From assembly GCA_035344155.1 (NCBI GenBank), contig DAORAL010000026.1, positions 8,647 to 72,646 on the forward strand: 64,000 bases of DNA, written 5' to 3'. A program made the position numbers and the translations under genes. Positions within the stretch are counted from its first letter, which is position 1, and each line of letters starts with the position of its first letter. Under the pieces are notes generated by a model. That model was not told the DNA's origin and did not search any database. It saw only the letters and a list, made by a program, of their open reading frames with translations. This document shows, in pieces, positions 24,641 to 33,758 of the stretch. The DNA is from UBA1845 sp002338715 (GTDB lineage: Bacteria > Planctomycetota > Phycisphaerae > UBA1845).

Positions 24641-26520
24641 AAAGCTGCGTCGAGGAAAACACACAGGCCTGGATGAGAGAAATCAAGTGCGTATCGGTTG
24701 TCGAGGCATTTCGGCACATCGTCCGCGGGACACGCATCTTCATCGGTTCGGGGGCGGCGGCTCCGCTGACCCTGATCGAGGCGATGGACACCCACTCCGA
24801 GTACTTCGTTGATCATGAAGTGGTGTCGATTCTAACGGAGGGACCGGCGCCGTACGCCACAGAGAAGCACGCACTGCGTTTCCGCTACAATGCCTTGTTT
24901 ATTGGTGGTAATGTGCGCGGTTCGGTCGAAGCGGGTCATGCGGACTACACGCCGATCTTCCTGTCCGAGATTCCTCGGATGTTCAAAGAAGGGCAGATGC
25001 CCCTCGGTGTCGCGATGATCCAGGTCGCGCCGCCGCGTGACGGTATGTGCAGTCTTGGTGTTTCGGTTGACGTGGTTAAAGCCGCGGCTGAATCGGCTGA
25101 CATGATCATCGCCGAAGTAAACCCGCAGATGCCGTTCACCGTGGGTGATTCCTGTATCCCGGCCAATGACATCGACTATTTCATCCTTGGCGATCACGCG
25201 ATTCCAGAGTTGCGCGCGAGGCCGATCACGCCCGAGAACAAGAGGATTGGCAAAAACATCGCAAAGCTCGTCGACGATGGTTCGACGATTCAAGCCGGAA
25301 TCGGGGCAATCCCCGATGCGGCGCTGTCGATGCTCAAGGACAAGAAAGACCTCGGCGTTCACACCGAAATGATGAGCGATGGTTTCGTCGACCTCATTGA
25401 ACAGGGCGTTGTCACCAATCGCTTCAAGAAAAAGCACAAGGGCAAGTCGGTGACCAGTTTCATGCTGGGCACCAAGCGGTTGTATGACTTCGTGCGCGAT
25501 CGTGACGACATCGAATGCTACCCGTGCGATTATACAAACGATCCATACGTGATCGGTCAGATCGACAAGATGGTGGCGATCAACACAGCCGTCGAAGTGG
25601 ACTTGACCGGTCAGGTGTGTTCCGACTCGATCGGGGCGCGTTTTTACAGCGGTATCGGTGGGCAGGTGGACTTCATCCGTGGAGCAGCCCGCAGCAAGGG
25701 CGGTAAGCCGATCATCGCACTGCCTTCGACAGCGAAGAACGGAACCGTGTCGCGTATTAAACCGCGACTTCAGCGTGGTGGCGGTGTGGTCACCACGCGC
25801 GGTGACGTTCACTACGTGGTGACGGAGTGGGGTATCGCGTCGCTGCATGGCAAGACGGTGCGGGAAAGGGCGATGGCGTTGATTGAAATCGCCCACCCCA
25901 AGTTTCGGCCTTGGCTTTTGGCTGAAGCCAAACAGCACAAGTACGTTTACGCGGACCAAGCCGACCCGCCGATCACGATGCCGATTTATCCGCAGGATCT
26001 TGAGTTCTACTTCAAGGATCGCAATGGCGTCGACATTCTGATCCGTCCGGTGCGAATCAGTGACGAAGACCAGATGCACGATTTGTTCTATTCGATGAGC
26101 GACGAATCGCTTTATCAGCGTTTCTTCGCTTATACCAAGTCGGTTCCGCATGCGTCGTTGCAGAACCTCTGCGTGGTGGACTACCACAAGAGCATGGCAT
26201 TGGTCGCGAGTGTCGGTGATATGGACTCAGAACGAATCATCGGGATGGCCCGCTACGTGCATGATAAGGATACCGGGTTCGCCGAAGCAGAATTTGCGGT
26301 CGCGGATGAGTACCAGAATCGGGGCACCGGAACGACGCTGATTTTGAAACTGGCCGAGGTGGCCAAATCAAATGGCATCAAAGGATTCATCGCCGACGTA
26401 TTGTCCAATAACGCACAAATGCTGCACCTCTTCGGAAAACTGGGCGGACGACATGAGTCGCTCTGTAACCAGGGGATCTATTCGCTGAAGATCTGGTTTG
26501 ACGAGGAGGCAACGACATAG
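24637..26520 (+). CDS. Acetyl-CoA hydrolase/transferase-type enzyme fused to a GNAT domain
   Basis: A 627-residue protein. Residues 15-450 form the two-domain CoA-transferase fold, with the catalytic glutamate expected in GVHTEMMSDGF and the glycine-rich GIGGQVDFIRGA motif. Residues 470-620 are a GNAT acetyltransferase (VRISDEDQMHDLFYSM and ADEYQNRGTGTTLIL, the acetyl-CoA loop). The enzyme moves CoA between acetyl-CoA and another acid, typical of fermentative acetate metabolism. The fused GNAT could acetylate lysines in proportion to acetyl-CoA. ATGA overlap with the CBS gene links the two. Confidence 0.9.
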   Translation: MKSCVEENTQAWMREIKCVSVVEAFRHIVRGTRIFIGSGAAAPLTLIEAMDTHSEYFVDHEVVSILTEGPAPYATEKHALRFRYNALFIGGNVRGSVEAGHADYTPIFLSEIPRMFKEGQMPLGVAMIQVAPPRDGMCSLGVSVDVVKAAAESADMIIAEVNPQMPFTVGDSCIPANDIDYFILGDHAIPELRARPITPENKRIGKNIAKLVDDGSTIQAGIGAIPDAALSMLKDKKDLGVHTEMMSDGFVDLIEQGVVTNRFKKKHKGKSVTSFMLGTKRLYDFVRDRDDIECYPCDYTNDPYVIGQIDKMVAINTAVEVDLTGQVCSDSIGARFYSGIGGQVDFIRGAARSKGGKPIIALPSTAKNGTVSRIKPRLQRGGGVVTTRGDVHYVVTEWGIASLHGKTVRERAMALIEIAHPKFRPWLLAEAKQHKYVYADQADPPITMPIYPQDLEFYFKDRNGVDILIRPVRISDEDQMHDLFYSMSDESLYQRFFAYTKSVPHASLQNLCVVDYHKSMALVASVGDMDSERIIGMARYVHDKDTGFAEAEFAVADEYQNRGTGTTLILKLAEVAKSNGIKGFIADVLSNNAQMLHLFGKLGGRHESLCNQGIYSLKIWFDEEATT

Positions 26521-26531
26521 GAGGACTGGAG

Positions 26532-27227
26532 ATGACTGCGCCATCGAGCACCCCATTGTCTCGGCTCGTGGAACGACAGATGCGCAATTGGGAGTTGGCC
26601 AAAGCCCAACAGGTTGATTCACCAGTTTCGCGCGAGCAAGTTGTCCATCACTTCATCACGATATCCCGCCAAGCCGGTAGCGGCGGGGGCGAAGTGGCGG
26701 CGCTTTTGGGCGAGCGTCTTTCCTGGCCAGTCTTCGATCGCAATATCCTCCAGGTGATGGCTGAAGACGACAACGTCCGCCGAAACCTCTACGAGTCGAT
26801 GGACGAAAACGATCGGAATTGGGTTCACGAGTTCGCCCAGTCGTTGTTCGCCAATGAGCTTCCGCTGAACGACTACTTCAGCCGCCTGAGCAAGACGATG
26901 TTGACGGTGGTCCGACAAGGGCCAGCCGTCATCCTCGGGCGTGGGGGCAGTCTGATTTTGCCGAGCGACTGTGGTTTGCGCGTGCGGATCATTGCACCGC
27001 TCGAGTACCGCGTCACACGCCTGACTTCCAAGAGTGAAGTCAGTACCAGCCGAGCGACTGCGATCCTGCGCGAGACGGATGAGAAGCGGGATCAGTTCGT
27101 CCGCTCGCATTTCAACGTCGATCCACAAGACCAGTATCAATACGACTTGATCATCAACATGGAGCGCACTTCGCCTGGTGCGGCTGCGGACATCATCGCG
27201 ACGGCATCGCGTGCGAGATTCAAATGA
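26532..27227 (+). CDS. Cytidylate kinase-like protein
   Basis: A 231-residue protein starting at ATG 26532, with GGAGGACTGGAG upstream. ITISRQAGSGGGEVAALLGERLSW at about residues 36-60 is the P-loop region of the cytidylate kinase-like family, and FDRNILQVMAED and VILGRGGSLIL follow. The true substrate of this family is not settled; it is distinct from essential Cmk. Members often occur in stress or anaerobiosis operons beside CBS proteins. It overlaps hypF by 4 bases. Confidence 0.82.
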   Translation: MTAPSSTPLSRLVERQMRNWELAKAQQVDSPVSREQVVHHFITISRQAGSGGGEVAALLGERLSWPVFDRNILQVMAEDDNVRRNLYESMDENDRNWVHEFAQSLFANELPLNDYFSRLSKTMLTVVRQGPAVILGRGGSLILPSDCGLRVRIIAPLEYRVTRLTSKSEVSTSRATAILRETDEKRDQFVRSHFNVDPQDQYQYDLIINMERTSPGAAADIIATASRARFK

Positions 27228-28459
27228 TCGTGCACCGTGAACCATCGAATGGTTCGCGCAACAACCCTGGTGTTCCGTTCCACCCATCGCCACAAATCGA
27301 TCTGCCATTTTCTATCCACACGCCGACGATCGCATTTGGCGGTGACACCAAGTGCTGCGTGTATGTGTTGCAGGATACGCGAGCGAATCTTGTCGGCTGT
27401 TTTGAAAACCTCGAAGACGTTTCGAACTACCGTCAATTTGCCCGGACTTCACGCGAAATTTGCGATTCGCTCGCGGGTCGCGCAATTTGCCTCGCCCATG
27501 ATCTGCACCCTTCGTTCTTCACGACTGCACGCGCCCGCGGTCTCACATCGGGACTGGCCAATGCCGGCGGGCAGATCAGTTGCCATGCCGTGCAACATCA
27601 CCACGCCCACGTGATTTCGTGTGCAATCGAAAATGGCATCACCGAACCGATCGTGGGCATCGCGTGCGACGGTAACGGTTATGGCGCCGATGGGCACAAT
27701 TGGGGTTGCGAAGTCTTGATCGCGGACCCCAGCCACTTTGTGCGGTTCGGACACCTGCAATACTTCCCGCTTCCCGGTGGCGATGCTGCCGCGGTAGAAC
27801 CCTGGCGGTGTGCACTGAGTCTGTTGTGGCAGGCGTTTGATGGCAAGTTTCCGCCGCACATCGAGCGGATATTCGCCGCGGTCGCCCGTCCAAAATTTGA
27901 CGCCGTCAAGGGATTGATCGTGCATCGGGTGGCGTGCCCGTTGACGTCAAGTCTTGGGCGCTTGTTTGATGCCGTTTCGTTCTTGTGCGGGCTATGCGAG
28001 CAGAACTGTCGTGACGGTCACGCGGCTCAATTGCTGGAATCGGTGGCCGAGCCCGATTGTGAACCCTATCCATTTTTTGAATTGACCGATGCCACGCGGC
28101 GTGCGATCGATCCATTGCCGCTGGTTCGGGCAGTGTGCTGCGATCTGACGGAGCACGTTGGCATTTCGGTGATCGCAGGCCGGTTTCACGCGTCAATCGC
28201 GGATGCGCTGGCGACGGTCGGAATTGCGGCGGCTGAAACGCTCAATACCGACACAGTCGTGTTGACCGGTGGATGTTTCATGAATCGCCTGCTGACCGAA
28301 CGGGTGCGAGCCGCGCTTGAGCGCGCGGGGATGAACGTGTTTGAACACCATCAGGTGCCGTGCGGCGATGGTGGTTTGGGGTTGGGGCAAGGGGTCATTG
28401 CAGCCACCCAATTGGCGGAGATTGCAGCGGGCGGCGGCGCTAGAACGCGAAGGTTGTAG
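27224..28459 (+). CDS. hypF: HypF carbamoyltransferase, C-terminal (Kae1-like) half only
   Basis: A 411-residue protein. The Kae1-like HypF core is clear: TIAFGGDTKCC, LAHDLHPSFFTT, VQHHHAHVISC, GIACDGNGYGADG and VVLTGGCFMNRLL. Full-length HypF is about 750 residues, with acylphosphatase, zinc-finger and YrdC-like domains at the N-terminus. All are missing here, and the 4-base overlap with the previous gene leaves no room for them. HypF makes the thiocarbamate on HypE that becomes the CN ligands of the NiFe site. A separate N-terminal partner elsewhere, or another carbamoyl-adenylate source, is implied. Confidence 0.88.
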   Translation: MIVHREPSNGSRNNPGVPFHPSPQIDLPFSIHTPTIAFGGDTKCCVYVLQDTRANLVGCFENLEDVSNYRQFARTSREICDSLAGRAICLAHDLHPSFFTTARARGLTSGLANAGGQISCHAVQHHHAHVISCAIENGITEPIVGIACDGNGYGADGHNWGCEVLIADPSHFVRFGHLQYFPLPGGDAAAVEPWRCALSLLWQAFDGKFPPHIERIFAAVARPKFDAVKGLIVHRVACPLTSSLGRLFDAVSFLCGLCEQNCRDGHAAQLLESVAEPDCEPYPFFELTDATRRAIDPLPLVRAVCCDLTEHVGISVIAGRFHASIADALATVGIAAAETLNTDTVVLTGGCFMNRLLTERVRAALERAGMNVFEHHQVPCGDGGLGLGQGVIAATQLAEIAAGGGARTRRL

Positions 28460-28479
28460 TCAATCAAAGGGGAATTCCA

Positions 28480-28749
28480 ATGTGTCTGGCTGTTCCGGGC
28501 AAACTCATCGACGTCACCAATTCTCCCGATATGGCCGACGGTTTGGCCAGCGGTACGGTTGATTTTCAAGGGACGCGAATCAAGGCGAATCTGATTTTCA
28601 CGCCGGAAGCCCGCGAAGGCGATTGGGTTCTCGTGCATGCCGGATTCGCGATTCAGAAATTGACGGAAGCGGAGGCGCTGGAAACCTGGAAGTACCTCGA
28701 TGTCGGCGAAATCGAGGAAGAACTGCCCGCTGCCGAACCATTTCGCTAA
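28480..28749 (+). CDS. hypC: Hydrogenase maturation chaperone HypC
   Basis: An 89-residue protein beginning MCLAVPGKLIDV, where Cys2 is essential for binding the HypD iron complex and the hydrogenase large subunit. The length and the ending (LTEAEALETWKYLDVGEIEEE) match the family. It delivers the Fe(CN)2CO group with HypD. It lies 20 bases after hypF and 14 bases before hypD, with AAAGGGGA as ribosome binding site. Confidence 0.96.
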   Translation: MCLAVPGKLIDVTNSPDMADGLASGTVDFQGTRIKANLIFTPEAREGDWVLVHAGFAIQKLTEAEALETWKYLDVGEIEEELPAAEPFR

Positions 28750-28763
28750 CACAGGGGTGCGAA

Positions 28764-29870
28764 ATGAATACCGATCAACCAAAGGATCTGGTCAGAACGC
28801 TCCACCATGTGTGTGAATCGCTGGAGCCGATGGCGTTCATGGAAGTCTGCGGGACGCATACGGTTTCGTTTCAGCGCAGCGGCGTCAAATCGCTCTTGCC
28901 ATCCAACGTCAAATTGATCAGCGGACCGGGATGCCCGGTTTGTGTGTCGTCGCAAGGGTACATCGACGCAGCATGTGCGATTGCGTCATCACCCGCGATC
29001 ACGATCTGCACCTATGGCGACATGCTGCGCGTGCCCGGACGCAGCGGCAGCCTGCAGGAGCAAAGGGCAGTGGGCGCGGATGTGCGGGTCGTGTATTCAC
29101 CGCTCGATGCGGTTCGCCTGGCTGAAGCACACCCGGAACGAACGGTTGTGTTCATCGCGGTCGGATTTGAAACGACGGTCGGTGGCCACGCAGCCGCCGT
29201 GTTGGAAGCCCAGCAGCGTGGTCTCGATAATTTCTGTTTGCTCGCGTCACAGAAACTCGTCGTCCCGGCGATGTTGGCGCTTCTGGAAGAGGGCGAAGTG
29301 CGCATCGATGGGTTCCTTTGCCCTGGGCATGTCAGCGTGATCATCGGCCCCAATGCATATGTTCCGGTGGTGCGCGATCACCGTAAACCCTGCGTCATCG
29401 CGGGTTTCGAACCCGAGCAGATGTTGCGCGGAATCATCCAACTTGTGAGGCAGGTCGCACAACGATCGCCGCGCATCGAGAACATCTATCCAGCCGCCGT
29501 CAAACCTGATGGAAACCCGAAAGCTGTCGCGGTAATCAACGAAGTCTTCGAGCCATCCGACTCGGTTTGGCGGGCGATGGGCACCATTCCGCTGAGTGGT
29601 TTGGCGCTTCGATCGAAGTATCGCCGTTTTGACGCGCTAAAACGATTCGACGTTGAGATCGGACCCGACTACGACCCGCCCGGATGCAGTTGCGGGCAGG
29701 TGCTTCAAGGGAAAGTTGAACCCCGCGATTGCCCGTTATTCGGCACCGAATGCACGCCGATGAAGCCGATCGGTCCGTGCATGGTGGGGAGCGAGGGCTC
29801 TTGTGCGGCTGCCTTTAAATATGGAGGCAACGGCACACCGCGTGCATGTGCTCTTTCCGACGGGAGTTAA
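28764..29870 (+). CDS. hypD: Hydrogenase maturation iron-sulfur protein HypD
   Basis: A 368-residue protein starting at ATG 28764. The conserved motifs FMEVCGTHTVSFQRSG, ISGPGCPVCVS and the iron-sulfur region PPGCSCGQVLQGKVEPRDC are present; C-terminal GPCMVGSEGSCAA also fits. It is the scaffold on which Fe(CN)2CO is assembled with HypC and HypE. Confidence 0.97.
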   Translation: MNTDQPKDLVRTLHHVCESLEPMAFMEVCGTHTVSFQRSGVKSLLPSNVKLISGPGCPVCVSSQGYIDAACAIASSPAITICTYGDMLRVPGRSGSLQEQRAVGADVRVVYSPLDAVRLAEAHPERTVVFIAVGFETTVGGHAAAVLEAQQRGLDNFCLLASQKLVVPAMLALLEEGEVRIDGFLCPGHVSVIIGPNAYVPVVRDHRKPCVIAGFEPEQMLRGIIQLVRQVAQRSPRIENIYPAAVKPDGNPKAVAVINEVFEPSDSVWRAMGTIPLSGLALRSKYRRFDALKRFDVEIGPDYDPPGCSCGQVLQGKVEPRDCPLFGTECTPMKPIGPCMVGSEGSCAAAFKYGGNGTPRACALSDGS

Positions 29871-29873
29871 GCC

Positions 29874-30911
29874 ATGCGCACGAAGCTTGCCGGGAAGATC
29901 GAGGCGGGCGAAAAAATTTCCATCGCCCATGGTGGCGGCGGCGAAATGATGCACCGCCTCATCGAGGGCCACATCCTTCCGCGGTTGGGCAACCGATTCC
30001 TCAACGCGCTCAACGACAGTGCAATCTTTGAACCCACCAACAAACGGATCGCATTCACAACCGATGCCTTCGTCGTACAACCTCTGGAGTTCCCCGGTGG
30101 CGACATCGGACGACTGGCGATGTGTGGCACCATCAATGACCTCGCCGTTATGGGTGCCACTCCCACTGCCTTGAGTCTTGCCCTCGTGGTTGAGGAAGGT
30201 CTTCCACTGAGCGTGCTTGACCGGATTCTCGATTCCATTGCCGAGACCGCAGCCACCGCCAATGTCGTCGTTGCTACCGGGGACACGAAGGTTATCGAGC
30301 GGCGCAGCGGCGACGGATTGATGATCACGACGGCTGGCATCGGGCATCTTCGCGACGGTGTCAACATGGACCTCGGGCGCGTCAATGCCGGCGATGTGGT
30401 GATCGTGTCCGGTCGAATTGCAGAGCATGGCCTCGCGGTGTTGTCGGTTCGCGAAGGCCTTTCATTTGAAACTCAAATCGTCAGCGACGCGGCCCCCCTC
30501 AACGACCTCGTCGCGACCATTCTTGACAGCGGCGCAGACGTCAAGTTCATGCGTGATCCAACCAGAGGGGGGCTGGCTGGTGTTCTCGCCGATGCGGCAG
30601 ACGTGTCCAACCTCAGCATCGAGGTACGGGAAGATTCGATCCCGGTATCGTCAGCCGTCCGGCACACTGCGGAAGTCTTCGGTCTCGATCCACTCACCGT
30701 GGCCAACGAAGGGAAACTTGTCGCGATCTGCTCGGCGAAGGATGCCGATCGGGTGCTCAATGCCTGCCGGGCGCACCCACTCGGAAAACACGCCGCATTG
30801 ATCGGACATTTCGTGGATGAACAGCCCCAACTCGTCGAACTGATCACGTTGGCGGGTGGGCGGCGCGTCATCCAACGCCCTTACGGAGAAGAGCTTCCGC
30901 GCATCTGTTGA
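29874..30911 (+). CDS. hypE: Hydrogenase maturation protein HypE
   Basis: A 345-residue protein starting three bases after hypD. HGGGGEMMHRLIE, the PurM-type ATP-binding fold (FTTDAFVVQPLEFPGGDIGR) and FMRDPTRGGLAGVLAD are characteristic. The C-terminus is PRIC, with the terminal cysteine that is carbamoylated by HypF and dehydrated to thiocyanate. Confidence 0.97.
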   Translation: MRTKLAGKIEAGEKISIAHGGGGEMMHRLIEGHILPRLGNRFLNALNDSAIFEPTNKRIAFTTDAFVVQPLEFPGGDIGRLAMCGTINDLAVMGATPTALSLALVVEEGLPLSVLDRILDSIAETAATANVVVATGDTKVIERRSGDGLMITTAGIGHLRDGVNMDLGRVNAGDVVIVSGRIAEHGLAVLSVREGLSFETQIVSDAAPLNDLVATILDSGADVKFMRDPTRGGLAGVLADAADVSNLSIEVREDSIPVSSAVRHTAEVFGLDPLTVANEGKLVAICSAKDADRVLNACRAHPLGKHAALIGHFVDEQPQLVELITLAGGRRVIQRPYGEELPRIC

Positions 30912-30935
30912 GCCAATGTTAACGGAGCAGGTTCA

Positions 30936-32090
30936 ATGAAAAACAAGGTCTTGTATACCATCAACAAAAGTGAGCTGGACAAGCTCATCGGTATACTCCA
31001 ACGAGATGGTTACCGGGTAGTCGGCCCCACCGTTCGCGACGGGGCCATCACGTACGAGGAAATCGAATCGGTCCGGCAGCTTCCGATCGGCTGGACCGAT
31101 TCGCAGTCCCCCGGACGTTATCGCCTGAACAGGCGCAATGATGATCATCTGTTCGGGTATGTCGTCGGTCCCCATTCACTCAAGAAGTTTTTCTTTCCAC
31201 CCAAGCAACGGTTGTTCGGCATCAAACGAGACGGTGAATCCGGGTATATCTTTGAGGCCCACCAGCCCGACCCGCCGCGTTATGCCTTCCTTGGTGTTCG
31301 GGCGTGCGACCTCGCCGCCGTCGGTGTGCAGGATCGCGTCTTCAAGCAAACGATGGCCGAACCCTATTACGCCAAAGCCCGCAACGATGCGCTGTTTATC
31401 GCGGTCAACTGCACCGAGCCTGGCGGGACGTGTTTCTGCGGATCGATGGGAACGGGGCCGCGTTGCAGCGAAGGCTTTGACCTCGCCCTGACCGAACTTC
31501 GCACCACATTTACCGTCGAAGTCGGGACGAACAAGGGTCGCCAACTGATCGAAGCACTGGAGCATGAGACGACCGACGCCAACACCAGCCATCTCGTCGA
31601 TTTGCTGATGGACAACGCGGCAGAACACATGGGTCGAACGCTGGATACGGAGGATCTTCCGGACATTCTGCTGAAAAACCTTTCGCACGATCACTGGAAC
31701 GAGGTGGCCAAGCGGTGCATGTCGTGCTCGAACTGCACGTTTGCGTGCCCGACGTGTTTTTGCAGCAACGTCGAAGACTCGACCGATCTTTCCGGCAACC
31801 ACGCCGAGCGGTGGCGCACGTGGGGTTCATGTTTCACGTTGGAATTCTCCTATCACACCGGTGGATATTCGCGTTCGACGCCGGCTGCCCGCTATCGCCA
31901 ATGGTTGACGCACAAGTTGGCCAACTGGCATGAGCAGTTTGGAACGTCGGGATGCGTGGGGTGTGGGCGGTGTATCACCTGGTGTCCGGTTGGAATCGAC
32001 ATAACCAAAGAGGCAACAACGATCGCCAATGACGTGAAACGTTCAAGGGCGAATCAGGAGGCCAAGCGCCTTGAGGAGGTGGGATCATGA
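30936..32090 (+). CDS. hydB: Group 3b NiFe-hydrogenase beta subunit (iron-sulfur)
   Basis: A 384-residue protein. Two C-terminal four-cysteine clusters (CMSCSNCTFACPTCFCS at about residues 262-278 and CVGCGRCITWCPVGID at about 340-355) bind 4Fe-4S centres. An earlier FLGVRACDLAAVGVQD motif matches the sulfhydrogenase beta / AsrA family. It carries electrons between the gamma flavoprotein and the small subunit. The gene order beta-gamma-delta-alpha matches the bidirectional NADP-linked hydrogenases of Pyrococcus. Confidence 0.93.
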   Translation: MKNKVLYTINKSELDKLIGILQRDGYRVVGPTVRDGAITYEEIESVRQLPIGWTDSQSPGRYRLNRRNDDHLFGYVVGPHSLKKFFFPPKQRLFGIKRDGESGYIFEAHQPDPPRYAFLGVRACDLAAVGVQDRVFKQTMAEPYYAKARNDALFIAVNCTEPGGTCFCGSMGTGPRCSEGFDLALTELRTTFTVEVGTNKGRQLIEALEHETTDANTSHLVDLLMDNAAEHMGRTLDTEDLPDILLKNLSHDHWNEVAKRCMSCSNCTFACPTCFCSNVEDSTDLSGNHAERWRTWGSCFTLEFSYHTGGYSRSTPAARYRQWLTHKLANWHEQFGTSGCVGCGRCITWCPVGIDITKEATTIANDVKRSRANQEAKRLEEVGS

Positions 32091-32962
32091 TCAGCACACT
32101 TGATCAAAGGCCCAGTATCGTTTGCGGAGAGGCCAATCCGATGGCGCCAGCATGGACGCGCATCGTCGCGTGTCAGCAGGAGTCATCCAACACCGCCTCA
32201 TATACCCTTCAATTTCTTGACCCCGAGCAGAAGAAAAACTACCGATTTCAGCCGGGGCAATTCAACATGGTCTATCTGTTCGGCGTCGGCGAAGCTGCGA
32301 TTTCCATCAGCTCCGACCCGGACAAATGCGACTCGCTGGTCCATACGATTCGCCACGTCGGTAGCGTCACGTTCGCGATGAATCGACTGGGCATTGGTCA
32401 ATGCGTTGGATTGCGGGGACCGTTCGGTAGCAGTTGGCCGCTCCAGGAATGCCGCGGGCGCGACATTCTGCTCGTTGCGGGCGGTATCGGTATCGCGCCG
32501 CTGCGCCCGGCGATTTATCAGCTCTTAAAAAATCGCGACGACTATGGCCGCCTCATTCTTCTTTACGGCATTCGTTCGCCCCAGGACATGATCTTCAAAG
32601 AAGAGGTCGAAGGGTGGATGGACCGCCGCGACTTCCAGGTGCTGATCACCGTTGACTATCCGAGTGACGAATGGACCGGACCGGTCGGCGTTGTGACCAA
32701 ACTGTTGCGTCGCGTGCGCGTCGATTCGTCACGGACGAGCGTGTTTGTTTGCGGTCCGCGCGTGATGAACCGGGCGGCTGCCCACTCCTTCCTTTCGCAC
32801 TATGTGCCCGAAGATGAAATCTTCATTTCGCTGGAGCGGAACATGCGCTGCGGCGTTGGTCAGTGCGGACACTGTCAATACGGCCCCAAGTTTGTGTGCA
32901 AGGACGGGCCCGTATTCTCGTATGCATCGGTGCGAAACCTGTTCGGAAAAGACGAGGTGTAG
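32087..32962 (+). CDS. hydG: Group 3b NiFe-hydrogenase gamma subunit (FAD/NAD(P)H)
   Basis: A 291-residue ferredoxin-reductase-type protein. The FAD-binding part has FQPGQFNMVYLFGVGEAAISIS, the nucleotide-binding part DILLVAGGIGIAPLRP, and the C-terminal 2Fe-2S site RNMRCGVGQCGHCQYGPKF. It couples H2 to NAD(P)H. It overlaps hydB by 4 bases. Confidence 0.94.
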   Translation: MISTLDQRPSIVCGEANPMAPAWTRIVACQQESSNTASYTLQFLDPEQKKNYRFQPGQFNMVYLFGVGEAAISISSDPDKCDSLVHTIRHVGSVTFAMNRLGIGQCVGLRGPFGSSWPLQECRGRDILLVAGGIGIAPLRPAIYQLLKNRDDYGRLILLYGIRSPQDMIFKEEVEGWMDRRDFQVLITVDYPSDEWTGPVGVVTKLLRRVRVDSSRTSVFVCGPRVMNRAAAHSFLSHYVPEDEIFISLERNMRCGVGQCGHCQYGPKFVCKDGPVFSYASVRNLFGKDEV

Positions 32963-32963
32963 C

Positions 32964-33758
32964 ATGGCTGAAAACAAAAAACCCAAGTTGGCAGTCTACA
33001 AGTTCAGTTCGTGCGACGGATGCCAACTTTCCATTCTCGACCTTGAAGACGAACTCTTGGCGCTGACCGGCGCGGTCGAAATCTCATTCTTTCTGGAAGC
33101 GCGGCGCAAAGTGCAGCCCGGTCCCTATGACATCGGTCTGGTTGAAGGATCGATTTCCACGCCGGAAGAAGCCGAGCGCATCGTTCAGGTGCGCAAGGAG
33201 TGTCGTCACCTCGTGACGATCGGTGCGTGCGCGACATCGGGCGGTATACAGGCGCTCAAAAACTGGGCGGACGTTGAGGAATACAAACGCATCGTCTACG
33301 CATCCCCGCGTTACATCAGCACCCTCGATACGGCCAGTCCCGTCGCGGCGTACGTGCTCGTTGATTTTGAACTTCGCGGCTGCCCGGTGAACAAATACCA
33401 GTTGGTCGAAGTGATCACGGCTCTGATCGCAGGACGTCGGCCGCAGATTCCGACGTCGCCGGTCTGCCTTGAGTGCAAGCGGGCGGGCAACATCTGCGTG
33501 ATGGTCGCGGAGGGCACGCCTTGTCTCGGACCGATCACGCAGGCCGGTTGCGGGGCGCTGTGCCCGACGTATGGCCGCGGATGCTATGCATGCTTTGGAC
33601 CGGCTGAGTCAGCCGCGGCAGAAGCACTCTGTGTCCACTGCGAAAAATCGGGAACATCCAAGCCGGCGATTGTTCGAATGTTGCGCAGCTTCAACGGATA
33701 CCTCGAACCCTTCAAGCAAGTAGGTGACAAATATGAGCGTCAAACCGTCAACAATTGA
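32964..33758 (+). CDS. hydD: Group 3b NiFe-hydrogenase small (delta) subunit
   Basis: A 264-residue protein, ATG 32964, one base after hydG. SSCDGCQLSILDLE near the N-terminus supplies two ligands of the proximal 4Fe-4S cluster, and TIGACATSGGIQALKN and GTPCLGPITQAGCGALCP complete the small-subunit pattern. It has no Tat signal, in agreement with a cytoplasmic enzyme. The end overlaps the large-subunit gene by 26 bases. Confidence 0.95.
   Translation: MAENKKPKLAVYKFSSCDGCQLSILDLEDELLALTGAVEISFFLEARRKVQPGPYDIGLVEGSISTPEEAERIVQVRKECRHLVTIGACATSGGIQALKNWADVEEYKRIVYASPRYISTLDTASPVAAYVLVDFELRGCPVNKYQLVEVITALIAGRRPQIPTSPVCLECKRAGNICVMVAEGTPCLGPITQAGCGALCPTYGRGCYACFGPAESAAAEALCVHCEKSGTSKPAIVRMLRSFNGYLEPFKQVGDKYERQTVNN

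Noticed and set aside
24832..26187. 451-codon minus-strand frame opposite the acyl-CoA transferase
   Set aside because: Antisense shadow without recognisable motifs or ribosome binding site.
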